A stretch of DNA of 64,000 nt from Owenia fusiformis (taxonomy: Eukaryota; Annelida; Polychaeta; Sabellida; Oweniidae): assembly GCA_903813345.2 (NCBI GenBank), contig CAIIXF020000009.1:7992030-8056029 (forward strand), given 5' to 3'. This document shows, in pieces, positions 48,901 to 58,937 of this stretch; position 1 is the stretch's first letter; the number at the start of each line of letters is the position of its first letter. The translations under genes were made by a program, and so were the position numbers. The notes below the pieces were generated by a model that searched no databases, had not been told where the DNA came from, and was given only the letters and a program-made list of their open reading frames with translations.

Positions 48901-51900
48901 TAATTTTAGATTACAGGTACAGGTGTTCCAAATGCCAAGATGTCTAGGCAAGTTATTGTCTAGAGACTCGAGTAAGTCCAGTCAGAAAAAGCCTATATCG
49001 TAACGATCCATCAAAAGTAAAAGTGAAACCGAAAGAAATATTGTGTTTCTCCTCTTACTTTCAAAATATGTTCCAAACAATAACTAATAAATGCACCCAT
49101 GTTCATGTAAGAACGAGGCTATGGTTCATCTATGAATTTTGGTAAGGTTCTTCTCACCTTGATTCACAATTAAGGTTTCGGTTGCTCCAACTTCACCTTG
49201 GGATTCGAAGATGGGTTCATCTTACATGTATAAAGACGCTCTACTATACCTAACTCCTAGAAATGCATAGATACTCTGTTTATCTAATTGTATTGTTTAG
49301 TATATTTTTGAAAGTACCTTATTAACATCTAACTTTCAACCGATTAACCATTAATAAGGAACAGATAAATTAAAACAAATAACATAATTATTATTAATAA
49401 GCCAAATGGGTTGCTCATGAACACCAAATACAAGGTGAATGAGTACGATTGCATGATATAATCATGGGAGAAGACACTACAGTCTCTAAGATCATGATAA
49501 GATACGTACATTAACACTTTACCGGAAGTGTTCATTAGGAGGCAAGCATGTTATTATACAGGATTCCGTCGTTGTCATAGAGCATTAAATACATGGTGAA
49601 GCTGCAATACTACATGCGATATAGAATAAATCCTACTCCTAATACTCATAAAATTCGTGGGCAATATTCTTGATATTTCATTGCATTTACTCATAAACCA
49701 AGCATAAAATGTATTTTATGACTTTGAGTAAAACAAAAAACATGTTAAGCATTCGTGTATTGTGAAAAGCTAAACGAAAATAAGAATAAAATATGTGTAT
49801 ACAAAAGATAAAGGGTCTAGTGCACTTGCCATTATGATTTCCCCATGAACAAAATGAATCATTTTTAGGTGTAACATAAAGAATACAATGTCACATAATA
49901 CAGGGTGGTCAAAAAAATGGAAACCCTGTCACCATTTTCCTCGTATCTTTGTCATTTTAGGAAATTACTCCCTGATATTTGGCACATTTGTACATCATTC
50001 AATTTCCTACCGGTCTACCACATTTCATGACCATTAAATTGATAGTCACAATGTTACAGCACTTTAAACAACATGCTCCAGTGGCCAATATTGCACTTTC
50101 GGCAAACCTGCACTTACCATCCAAAATGTCCCTACCTAACTTCAACCTGTGGTGATACACCAAAAAAAGAGTACGAGAATAGCCCCAGGACAACTGCAGA
50201 CCTCAAAAAAGCAGATCATCCATGTCATTCAGGCCATATTTGCTGAAAAATGTAGTCTGATCATTGACAACCTGTTCAGATTTCTGTTCACTAGGGCATC
50301 TTGTTCAAAGTGCTGTACCATTGTGACTATCAATCTGATGGTCATGAAATATGGTTAGCTGGTACGAAATTGAATGTTGTTCATATGTGTAAAATTTCAG
50401 GTAATAATTACCCAAATTGACAAAGATATGAGGAAAATGCAGGGTTTCCATTTTTTGGACCACCCTGTACTTTGGAAAATATTTAAGCGTTTGGACCCAC
50501 CTGGGCTGAGGTTGAGGTCATTAAGTTCAGCAAGGGTGTATTGACTTGACATTGTGTTATATTGACTTAACATGTGGATACCATCATATTCCAATGGAGG
50601 CCATTGGTTTCTATTGATTTTCACAAAAATACCTAAGATACACTATGACCTGAATCGATTGCAAATTAAATAATTTCACAATATGACACAAATGGTATAT
50701 CACATCAGATGTGCAAATATAAAGTTTGCAATCGATTCAGGTCATACTTCAAATTAAAAGATTATACATTTTTTCATCATTTTTTCCCTACAAAATGACT
50801 ATAGAAAAATGCTTCAAAAGCAACTTTTATACTTATGAAATCCCATACAACTTTGTAAATCCAAAGATTATACTGTTATGTTTCATTAATTAATAACATA
50901 CTTGGATAAGATTTAGGGATGTGTAGGATGCAAATGGATTTTGACAGACACAAAAAGACTTCCTGGTTTGGCATCTTTATGATTGAATATTGGCCCTAAT
51001 AAGTGGCCCATTCATCAATAGAGTGCTGAATATAGGTCAACAAGATACTAGTGTACATATAAATGAAATGATAAAAGCAGTATATTTATTTTGAAAAATC
51101 AGATGAATTTATTTTTGTTCATGGGGAGATCATAATGGAGGGTGCACTAGATCCTTTTACTCTCTGCCTTCTAATGATATGCTAGTAAAATTATTTCAAA
51201 CAATGGGCTGAATTCGCTTTTATTGTGCACCTTGTCTAAATACTGAAATCTGGTTGGTTCTAAGCTGCTGGTGATTTGGCCATACCTGACTTTTGAAAAA
51301 TCTGACCAGTTTTTTTTTAATACTCGACCCTTTTTCGAAAGGGAATACATGGGATAGGCATTTTTCAATATCTGGTAGGAGACTGGCCAGTATTTTCTAA
51401 AGAAATTAATAATCCCACTTTGAAATTTAATCTCACCATAACTTGAGTATTATTTGAAATAAATACACATATTGTGAGCCAAACAGAAGTAAAGAGTGTA
51501 CCTAATCGTTCAGATACAGTTATTAGTCATAAAGTGTATGCAATACAACAGGAACGCTATGATATTAAACAAAAAATCCCCAGGATAAGCCATGTCAATA
51601 AATTATTAAAGATATGTCCTTTAAAAGTGAAATGACTGTAGGCCAGGAAGTGGCACACATTAATTCCAAGAATTGTATCATATGATAACACAAAATTGTG
51701 CTCATCAAACATGCCTTAAGTTCTTGCCTCGGACCTTTTTGAATCTTGAAGATTAGTGACTAAAGCAAGACATAATCACGGTACACACTTTATAGATGCA
51801 CAAAGCTATAAAATCACTGAACTGGAGCATTTTCCATATTTTACCGACACCGACCCAACGTAAGAAGATAGCAAAATATCAGAAACGATTAAATATGCAA

Positions 51901-54900
51901 CGCATAACCACTTATAAATATCCCTAATCTGTATGTTCTTTGCGTTTGGCGATTATACATGATATAAAATGTGTGAACATAAGACATATAAAATATATCG
52001 CCATGTAATGGTTCTATATCTCTCATATGCCGAAGCTGTCTGGACTGTTATTTATTGTATGATATTTCAGAACCTCTAACGTAAACAATGAGACTGCACG
52101 TACGTTCTATGATTTTAAAGCAATTCAAAATGAAATCGTAATGACAAAAAAACAATTAAAACCGACGAAAAACGCTTAAAAATAAAAAATAAATTACATA
52201 ACTTAAAAACGACTATATATTGTTGCACACTTGCTTTACAAAATATCACTGTAAGTTTGAAAATGCTAATTCTTATTTTTTCTCGAGGTACTGCAACAAA
52301 AATTTTATTTCGTGAAAGACAGACCTACATGTATGTCAGTATGTGCAAAGATATCATGGTCCAGCATTTTGAAGTTTTGTTAAAGAAATACTGATTTTTT
52401 AAGAATAACCAAGAACGTACCAAACACGGGTGACCCTTAAGTCACCCTGACCTAGTTTACGCCTTATTTATGCCGTGGTCAGATTTGCCCAGATCATCTT
52501 CAATCCAGTGCCCGGCCGATTGAGTCGGCATCCTTCAAGTTCGGGGCACCCCTGTCTCAGTTCACAGTTCAATGGGATACACTGAAATACCCTTGGACCA
52601 AGAATGAATTGGGTATTTTGTTCAAAACTGAATTGCAATTATGAAATGAAGGAGACAGCCATACCTTTAGACGAATGGATGACTAAGCGTAGATGTTCAT
52701 AGTTTGCAATAAAGAAGCCAATACGCAAAGCCCTCTAATCCCCGATCTAATAACATTAGCATCTGTGATTTATTGCCGCTTTATCTATTATACCTTTAGT
52801 GGGTTTACTAGTCGGGTTAACACTATCCTCTTCAGCATCTAGTTCTTCATTAGTAAGCATTTGATGCACGTTTTAAGAGAATGACGTGAATTAAGGATTT
52901 AAGCCCTGGAATCAGTGCATTGTTTGCTGAATCATACCATGAAGGTGTTGTTTCCAAATCTTTGCATGGTCGCGCAGCGGGAATGCAAAGTTTAGGAAAC
53001 AAAGCCTAGGTGGAATGAAGCAGCTACAATGCATTGAGTCTTGGGCTTAACCTCTTGAATCCCAGGCTCTAGAATCGTTGTGAAACCAGAGAATTTTTCA
53101 TTTCTATAAGGTGACGAGAAATCTAGTCACTCTAGGTAGTCAAGAGGTTAAATTATTTTCGCACATTGCAAAATATTTTCTACAAAATCATCTAAACGGA
53201 ACGAAATCACTAAAAGAACAAATTTTCGATGAAAGTGCAAGTTGGCAAATTATCGAGTCCAATGTGAAAAGTCCATTCATCACAATGACAACTGCTTAAC
53301 TAGTGACCTTGAGTGCGTTATTGATTATTTCATGCACTACTGTCATGTGAAATACTGTGTTCGGATTGGCTGGAATCAGGCACACCTTGTCCAGCTTTGT
53401 TTGAACATGTAATATGTGACCTTCGGAGATTACAGTTCCTCATCTCAATTCAATTTCTCCAAAAACCCAATCTTATTTACACCTTTTAACTCTTCTGGCA
53501 AATAAATATTACAAAATGAAGAATTAATCCTAAGACGACCAGAATTTTACAAAAAACAATCTTATTTACACTTTTAAACTCTTCGGGCAAGTAAATACGA
53601 CAAAATGGAGAATAAATCCTAAGATGACCAGAATTTTACAAAATCCTAAAAATCCTATCCAATAGAGTAGATGCGAGTAGAAATTATCTTGATTTACCTC
53701 ATTAAATATTCAAAATTCAGTCAAAGTAATGTCATATTTGAAGTCCACATGTAAAAATACATCTAAAAATATGGTTTCGAAAAGTGTTTATGAACTTTGA
53801 AAAATTAATCTTTTTTGAAAATGTGACTTCTAGTTCGGGTTGATTCCCCATAGACCGCATATTACAAAATCACAAAAAGTGAAATATATTTTCTTGTATT
53901 GGACATATAACATTTTCTTTTACTGGACATACTTTAATTTGCATAACTATTCGATACATAAGGGCTATATGAAAATTGAACCACTAAAACAGATGTAATT
54001 TAAGTTAAAGGGAACTTTCTACTATACCCGCCATGCTATCTGACCCGAGCGAGCCGCCTGGTGGTGAAAGTGGTAACTACCTACTCGCATTTGCGTTATT
54101 ACACCTTTAAACTCTTCGGGCAAGTAAATACGACAAAATGGAGAATTAATCTCAAGATGACCAGAATTTTACAAAATCCTAAAAATCCTATCCAATTACA
54201 CCTTCAAACTCTTCGGGCAAGTAAACACTACTACACAATGAGAAGTAATCCCAAGACGACGGTAATTCTACAAGTTCACGGACAAGCTTAAGCTTATCCT
54301 AAAAACGTGTGGCTTAACACAAAATGTAACCCCTAGTCATATAATTCCCGGGAAAGTACTTTCATTCTACGACATTGTGTCGTAAAATATTCACTCAGTT
54401 CAGTGCATTTTTGGTTTTTATTTTTATTATTTAGAGTATTTTATGCATAAATATGAGATGAAAATATGTACTTCATTCTGAGTTGGCGTATAAGCCAATT
54501 CTAATTAAGTCTCTTGTAATTCTCGGGTCATTTTTCTATGACACGACTTCATTTATTCAGCCGTTAAGTACCAGGATGAGAATGGATGAATGATAGATGG
54601 TTCAGACGTGTTTGATTTAATATAGAACCAAACTGATTGGATTCAGATGAATACAAGCAGATGTAGTTGATTTTCCCATTCAGGGATAATATATTTTTGC
54701 GCTAAATTGTTCAGTCTTTATCTCATCAAATCAAACGATGTCTTGAACAGTTGAACGAATAAGAGGATACAGATTGACCACATTTTTAATACCTAATGTT
54801 ATTGAAATCTCCCAAAAAATCGGTTACAACGTCTTTCACTAAGCAATGGAGAATGGCGGGTTTGTCTCAAATTAATTTCCAGAGACATATAAAATATAAT

Positions 54901-57215
54901 GGTTGTTGAGGGAATTTCGTAACTAATTCCCCATGGAGAATGAGGGCAAACAAATGAGGCATGGTCGTTTCGGTGTATGCCCTTGTGCTTTATCATCAAC
55001 GTTCTTCTATATTGAGAGTCCCAAGGTGCATATTCACTCCTCGTTCGAGTGTTCTGAAAGTTCACATTATATCAACTTTATTGTTGTCATTACAAATGAT
55101 AATACCAGAGAGAGGTTTTTAGCACTCTTAGTCCATTAGTGATGCGAAGACCATATACCATGGAGTGGTGTCCAAGTGTCGTTTACAACTCTATAGACTA
55201 ATCAATCATATAAAACTCTGGAGCCTATAATCACATATCCCAGTATTATTTGTGAAATAGGCCGATGTTATTTACGACGACTATTTTAACAGGTCATCAC
55301 TGTATAAAATGCAATTTGATAGGAATGTTATATTGGTCCATTCTGTCGTATTTTTATACTCTCATCTCGTGGGTATATGCTATCCAGAATCAATTATTTC
55401 ATAACCTCTCACAGTTGGAGCGTACTTTTAGGATATTGGGGATTTGTTTTCATAAAACCTTGTAACGCTATTAAATGATTTACATACAGCGTTTTTAAAA
55501 TACGTTTCATCCAATATTTTTGTAATAATGGAAAATACCATCAGGTATTAAAACAGTACGAAATTTGATAAACAAATGCCTCAGCAATATTTTTGTGATA
55601 ATGTGGGATAAGACCAACAGGTATTAAAACATTTAAGAGAATAAAATATAATAAACAATCCCATGGCATGGGACATTCGGCGGCCGTAGCTTCCCGAAAT
55701 CGAGCGAGAGAAACATGCAGCATAAAATATAGGGATAAGCACTATTAAGCATGTACGATATCGATTTTAAATTCTTTATCGATTTTGTGAAGCTACGGCC
55801 GCTATACGGCCACCGTAGAGCAAATGTGACTGAAGCTTCTGTAACTGCAACTGAACAAATGACTTTGAACATTTTGACCAGGTAGAAATGGGTTCGTATC
55901 TAATTCAATGCATCTCAACTTTTGCACATCCGTTTTATTTCCCCATTCCTGACTTGAAGTGCTTAATCTACTCTCGGTGGAACGATAAATTTTCAGGTTC
56001 GCTATGAATGAAATAATGGTTAGGTATCTCCACAGGGAGGTTGACTGCAATACATGCCGGCTATAATTTTATATTAACAACATTAGGCTCTTTGAGATAG
56101 ATTGCTCTGATAGCACCTTCTGACAGATTCTAAATCCAATTGGAGATACTGTCATCATCGTCTCTTTCCCTAATCGCTTGGTCTAGTCTCATTCTTAACT
56201 GTCGGGGCATAACTAATATATTTGACTTTTGTTTACCCATTGAATGTGAGATCCCATCACCCCCGGGTCATCACCACTATGTTGTTTTTTTTCGTTCAGA
56301 TTTTATTTCAACAAAAGATCTGGGAATAATTTGCGTTAGACTCTCGAATCCCCCCTTATATCCCTCTTCTGCATTGTACTTATCACATTTTGCCCTTACT
56401 TCTTTTGGCACGAGGTCTTACATTATAAAACAATTAACGATGCTTACAAAAATGTATCACCAACAATTACGTATACATCTAGTATAAATGCACCGGAATC
56501 ACGATATTACATGGAGCAAAGTAACTTTTAAAGGTTGAGTAAGGATATTACATCTTTCACGATTTGACACTTTCTAATTATCTTTCGGAATCTTTTTTAT
56601 TAATTGTACCCAAGCGATGTCTGAAGCCAGAAGGTGATATTCAGTCTCATATAAAGCTACTATGGAAGAGACCTTCTCACGTAATTGGATAGAAAAATCA
56701 ATTGGGAAAAATCCAAAAGAACTTACAATACAGAAGGCAATTCAGCTGCAAGTGAAATACAAGACATTAACTTGCAGCTGCTTGTCATCACCTGTCATTT
56801 TTATGGACGCCGGACGCCGACCGCCACCACAAAAAGGTTGGAGGCCATAACGATATGCCATCACTTTTGATTGTGACATATAAATACCATGTATGTTTTA
56901 AAATACCCTTTAGATAATAATCATTCGCATTTTTATTTTCAGTGCTCGTTTGAGTTCTGTGATGGTTCTGCCTGGCTGAATGAGCAACAAGTTTTGAATT
57001 TTCAAAGACTTCATGGACGACATGGACAAATGTACAAGTGTTGGTTTAATAAAGATGATCCAGAGGAGGTGATTTTAAGAAGGCGTTACGATGATCCAAA
57101 AGTAGCAGCATTCCATTTGATATTCTGGCCTGTGCTTTTGATTGTATTAACTCTAATTGGATTGTATGTCGTATACAAGTACTATGGCTGTAAACTTCAC
57201 TGGACAAGACTTTAA
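36962..57215 (+). CDS. Calcium-activated (BK) potassium channel beta-subunit-like protein, two coding exons
   Basis: Exon 1 is 36962-37429 (156 codons, phase 0, donor AAG|GTAAGG). Exon 2 is 56943-57215 (acceptor TTTATTTTCAG), giving 246 residues. KCNMB topology: cytosolic start with a cysteine-rich CCKCTCPAKCAGARCG, TM1 near residues 60-82 (YLITIIVVLTVILVVCGILM), an extracellular loop with conserved cysteines, then TM2 (FHLIFWPVLLIVLTLIGLYV). Family-specific matches: FPCLQIYVRY...SLLHDTD (human: FPCLQVYV...LLHSDE), the junction FPK|CSFEF (human: NPKCSY), and YKCWFNKDDPEEVILRRRYD then FWP (human: CYF/CF....VL..R...FWP). Beta subunits associate with the BK (Slo1) pore in the plasma membrane and tune gating. 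The 19.5-kb intron is full of transposons; a decayed partial copy lies upstream at 25.7-32 kb. The stop overlaps ATTAAA. The exon join is inferred; an extra small exon cannot be excluded. Confidence 0.83.
37590..38270 (+). repeat. ~85-90-bp minisatellite in intron 1
   Basis: Units contain CTGCAGTAATGTTTTGTAAT, TTAATGCTTCAAACAGTACA, TCATATTATATCGGAT and TTAGAACTAAGATTACC. CTGCAG marks successive units at 37678, 37763, 37881, 37970, 38059, 38149 and 38231. About seven to eight imperfect copies begin ~160 bp after exon 1. Confidence 0.85.
38316..38900 (+). repeat. Family A end fragment followed by a TATATGCAG-rich word array
   Basis: AGTAGTGCGCTTTCCATTAT then GATCTCCCCATGA (38324-38356) is a family A terminus. 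From about 38390 the sequence is built of recurring words: GCATATATGC, CTGCATATA, GAGTATATTTGC, TATGCAGC. A similar array lies at 43840-44195, directly before the rest of a family A copy. Confidence 0.5.
38901..40783. other. Intron stretch, no gene seen
   Basis: Within the large intron. A short AAAGACACTGCT/GAAGACACTCCT repeat lies at 39755-39838. Otherwise AT-rich sequence without recognisable features. Confidence 0.4.
40784..40969 (+). CDS. Candidate small membrane protein, 61 residues (unrecognised)
   Basis: ATG with acceptable context (ATAAATGGC). MAYLVVKYLFGPLFYICVGL begins a hydrophobic hairpin-like protein with a short polar turn (YGDSAGDYW) and a second hydrophobic segment (IFLANVWVTFAAIH). 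The composition looks protein-like, but no family is recognised and no second copy is present. It lies in the large intron of the BK-beta-like gene, same strand. Could be a chance frame. Confidence 0.25.
   Translation: MAYLVVKYLFGPLFYICVGLGVYYLYGDSAGDYWVKCIFLANVWVTFAAIHRPLIEYFVPN
40970..43839. other. Intron stretch with minor repeats
   Basis: GGGAATGGAAAACAAAGCA occurs at 41847 and 43375 in direct orientation, possibly framing an old element. At 43540-43575, GTGTAGCCAGCTTTCCGTC then a G14 run resembles one end of the GTAGCCA family. No gene seen. Confidence 0.4.
43840..44195 (+). repeat. Second TATATGCAG / GAGTATT word array
   Basis: Recurring words GCATATATTTGAGTATT, CATATATGCAGCGAGTATTG and TATATGTGCTGAGTATTT resemble 38390-38900. 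It abuts family A sequence at about 44195 (TATATGCACATTAGTATCTT). Confidence 0.45.
44190..45710 (+). mobile_element. Repeat family A, copy 2, split by a 9-bp-TSD insertion
   Basis: 44195-44698 aligns with 23540-24045 of copy 1, including the CGATTGCAAACTT palindrome (44512-44616). 45509-45700 aligns with 24040-24236. The two halves are separated by the element at 44699-45508. Confidence 0.8.
44699..45508. mobile_element. TIR element with 9-bp target duplication
   Basis: AAGTCAATG stands at 44690-44698 and 45509-45517, and once only in the uninterrupted family A copy (AAATCAATG, near 24041). Ends: TAGCCTTGCCCAAGTCGGTA / ACCGATGGGCAAGGCT, with further inverted similarity (GACCGCCTTGTACC type). 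A 9-bp duplication is usual for Mutator-like elements; the 810-bp interior is non-coding. Confidence 0.85.
45711..46440. other. Intron stretch, nothing recognised
   Basis: AT-rich sequence without clear repeats, exons or regulatory sites. Confidence 0.4.
46441..47356. mobile_element. ATGTCCCCACC TIR element with tandem repeats and a (GACA)n/(GACC)n tail
   Basis: Ends ATGTCCCCACCTATGGG and TATGTGGTGGGGACAT. Inside is a ~130-bp unit with AAAATGGC, CCCTGAAAATTTGAAATTGA and AGACAAGACTTT.CAGACAAGA in several imperfect copies. A GACCGACCGACCGATCGACA then GACAGACAGACAG block lies at 47273-47310. Same layout as 14650-15489 but unrelated ends. Confidence 0.75.
47357..49810. other. Intron stretch, no supported gene
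   Basis: A 113-codon open frame at 48662-49003 (+) lacks an ATG at its start and has no domain features; I do not call it a gene. No strong repeat ends seen. Confidence 0.4.
49811..51156 (-). mobile_element. Repeat family A, copy 3 (both ends present), with nested mariner-type MITE
   Basis: Inverted relative to copies 1 and 2. Terminal repeats AAGGGTCTAGTGCACTTGCC.. and ..GGAGGGTGCACTAGATCCTT then TT are visible at both ends, with CCCCATGAACAAAA next to them. The CGATTGCAAACTT palindrome is at 50643-50747. The element at 49904-50467 is inserted in it. Without the insert it is about 780 bp, the same as copy 1. Confidence 0.85.
49904..50467. mobile_element. Mariner-type MITE flanked by TA
   Basis: TA-CAGGGTGGTCAAAAAAATGG...CCATTTTTTGGACCACCCTG-TA, with CAGGGTTTCC / GGAAACCCTG continuing the inverted ends. 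Comparison with family A copy 1 shows the interrupted site, consistent with TA duplication. No transposase. Confidence 0.88.
51157..52898. other. Intron stretch, no supported gene
   Basis: Only short open frames. GTGACCC..GTCACC near 52426-52447 and a GC-rich patch at 52500-52560 do not form a recognisable feature. Confidence 0.4.
52899..53050. mobile_element. TTAA-flanked palindromic MITE (piggyBac-type), unit 1
   Basis: TTAA-GCCCTGGAATCAGTGCATTG...CAATGCATTGAGTCTTGGGC-TTAA, with an inner hairpin (GGTGTTGTTTCCAAATCTTT..GCAAAGTTTAGGAAACAAAG). TTAA duplication is the hallmark of piggyBac elements. Its right TTAA is also the left TTAA of the next element. Confidence 0.75.
53047..53151. mobile_element. 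TTAA-flanked MITE (piggyBac-type), unit 2
   Basis: TTAA-CCTCTTGAATCCCAGG...CTAGGTAGTCAAGAGG-TTAA; 97 bp between the TTAA sites. The terminal CC next to TTAA and the inverted CCTCTTGA ends fit a miniature piggyBac derivative. Confidence 0.75.
53479..54275 (+). repeat. ~90-97-bp tandem repeat, four units, interrupted by an insertion
   Basis: Units begin at 53479, 53569, 54101 and 54198, each with ACACCTTTAAACTCTTCGGG, AAGTAAATACGACAAAATGG and AAGATGACCAGAATTTTAC. The second and third units are separated by the element at 53663-54095. Confidence 0.8.
53663..54095. mobile_element. Short TIR element inserted in the tandem array
   Basis: Ends AGAGTAGATGCGAGTAG and CTACTCGCATTTGCG are inverted. 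Neighbouring unit sequence (CCTATCCAAT then ACACC) is restored when it is removed. Non-coding. Confidence 0.65.
54300..55675. other. Intron stretch, no supported gene
   Basis: AT-rich; short open frames only. TCCCGGGAAAGTACTTTC near 54347 is a minor local palindrome. Confidence 0.35.
55676..55816. repeat. Inverted repeat GGCCGTAGCTTC
   Basis: CGGCGGCCGTAGCTTCCCGA (55679 on) faces GAAGCTACGGCCGCTATACG (55789 on), separated by about 95 bases. A small MITE is likely. Confidence 0.5.
56022..56160 (+). repeat. Intron segment shared with 29740-29885
   Basis: Right-hand member of the segmental duplication: AGGGAGGTTGACTG, ATAATTTTATATTAACA, GATTGCTCTGATAGCA. About 0.8 kb before exon 2 of the BK-beta-like gene. 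Confidence 0.7.
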
Positions 57216-57359
57216 TTAAAGACTGTAGTTGTTTGAGTCTTGAGTTCGTGTCTTTTTTAAATGGTGAACGTGATGAGTCTTTAAATCAAAAACAAATCAA
57301 TCTAAAAGTAATCTGATTTTAAGATAAGACACTTTTGGACTCTGAGGTCTAAGATGGGG

Positions 57360-58135
57360 GGAAACATGTAGTATCTGCAACATCAGGCCGGCTTCATTGT
57401 AAATTGGAGTTGTCTTGAACAGATGATCGACTAGGAGATGAGAGAAATCAGTTAAAGGGATGTTGGAGATGATCAATGTAGTATCTGCAACAGGAAGATC
57501 TAATGTTGAAAGGAATGAGACGGTGCATGGCTAAAATGATATATTAAGAGAATGGTGATGGAGTTGATCAATGTAGTATCTGCAACAGGAAGATTGAAAG
57601 TTGAAAGGAATGAGATGGCGCATGGCTAAAATGGTATAGTAAGAGAATGGTCATGTAGATGATCAATGTAGTATCTGCAACAGGAAGATTAAAAGTTGAA
57701 AGGAATGAGATGGCGCATGGCTAAAATGGTATAGTAAGAGAATGGTCATGTAGATGATCAATGTAGTATCTGCAACAGGAAGATCCAATGTTGAAAGGAA
57801 TGAGATGGCGCATGGCTAAAATGATATAGTAAGATAATGGTCATGTAGATGATCAATGTAGTATCTGCAACAGGAAGATCCAATGTTGAAAGGAATGAGA
57901 TGGCGCATGGCTAAAATGATATAGTAAGAGAAGGGTCATGTAGATGATCAATGTAGTATTTGCAACAGGAGAAGATCTTATGTTGAAGGGAATGAGATGG
58001 CGCATGGCTAAAAGGTGATGGAGATGATTAATGTCGCATCTGCAACAGGAAGATGTAATGTAAATTGGAGTACTATTTAAGAAATGGCTAAAAGGATACA
58101 TTTTAAGCGACGATGGAGGCGTTCAATGTAGTGTG
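57360..58135 (+). repeat. 95-bp minisatellite downstream of the BK-beta-like gene
   Basis: GATCAATGTAGTATCTGCAA marks units at 57471, 57566, 57661, 57756, 57851 and 57946, exactly 95 bp apart. Further units follow at 58026 (shortened) and about 58114, and a partial one precedes at 57370. The unit also has GGAATGAGATGGCGCATGGC then TAAAATG. It starts about 150-250 bp after the stop codon, so it may be in the 3' UTR. Confidence 0.9.
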
Positions 58136-58803
58136 TGCAACTTCAAGACTTGTCTTAAATGGAGTGGTGTCACCCAATATCACACACATGTAGATCTGTT
58201 TAAGAGATAGTACATGGCTTTTTTACCAGTTCATGTCCCTCATTGATGGCGCTCAAGAGATAAATTGGCTTTAAAGCAACCCTCATATACGTCAGAACGT
58301 AACTCATGCTATCAGCCAAATCACAGTATTCTGCATCAGTATGTTGCAAACAGGGTCAAATTTAGACATTAGAAAATCTTTTAAATCATTGTATCTTTTA
58401 AAAATATAATATATTACCCTGATAATTCCTGAAGGATTTTAAAGTATTATCGCAGGAAAAAAGTTGGCATCATGTTCTATCTATGACTAAATTTTGATTA
58501 CGGATGTGACTTTAATATTTTAAACTGTCAGAAGACTTATTAACAAAATCTTACATTCAGTAAAATGGTTTTTAATATTATAGCATAATGTCTTGGTTAA
58601 CACAATAGTAAAAAGTTTAGTGAAAATTAACTTTGTCTTGTAGAAATAAGACAAAATAAAAACTGAAATCTGAAACATTTTTTGCCAAATATTTGTTGCA
58701 CTTTCGTTTCTCATATGTTTGTTACCAGAGGGGGAGAAACACCAGGGTTCAAAGATGACATACGCTTATAATGTAAATCTGTATTGAGATGACACGGTCG
58801 CTG
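58136..58803. other. Stretch without a supported gene
   Basis: AT-rich and unremarkable. It ends at the CCAAT/CRE-containing sequence that precedes the micropeptide-like frame. Confidence 0.35.
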
Positions 58804-58835
58804 ATTGGTCAAAAGTCGACAAACAAATGACGTCA
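58804..58835 (+). promoter_or_regulatory. Inverse CCAAT box and palindromic CRE ahead of a short frame
   Basis: ATTGG (58804) and TGACGTCA (58828-58835) lie just 5' of the ATG at 58839. They look like promoter elements, but the corresponding position in the other copy (27310-27341) only has TGACATACGTCACA, so the match may be chance. Confidence 0.3.
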
Positions 58836-58838
58836 TCA

Positions 58839-58937
58839 ATGGCGGTTTCAAAATTTTCGAAATACGCTTCGAATAATATTATGTTCATTTCTGGCGTGTT
58901 AACCAATATCATAGCTTTTCATTTCACATCAAGATAA
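58839..58937 (+). CDS. Candidate 32-residue membrane micropeptide, copy 2
   Basis: Encodes MAVSKFSKYASNNIMFISGV then LTNIIAFHFTSR. Homologous to 27342-27458, same frame, shorter by an earlier stop. Of 11 changed codons about 4 are silent, so there is no sign of protein-level constraint. Treat as a repeat-borne open frame unless expression is shown. Confidence 0.22.
   Translation: MAVSKFSKYASNNIMFISGVLTNIIAFHFTSR

Noticed and set aside
48662-49003. 113-codon open frame in the large intron
   Set aside because: Starts without ATG, has no domain or membrane features and no second copy; probably chance.
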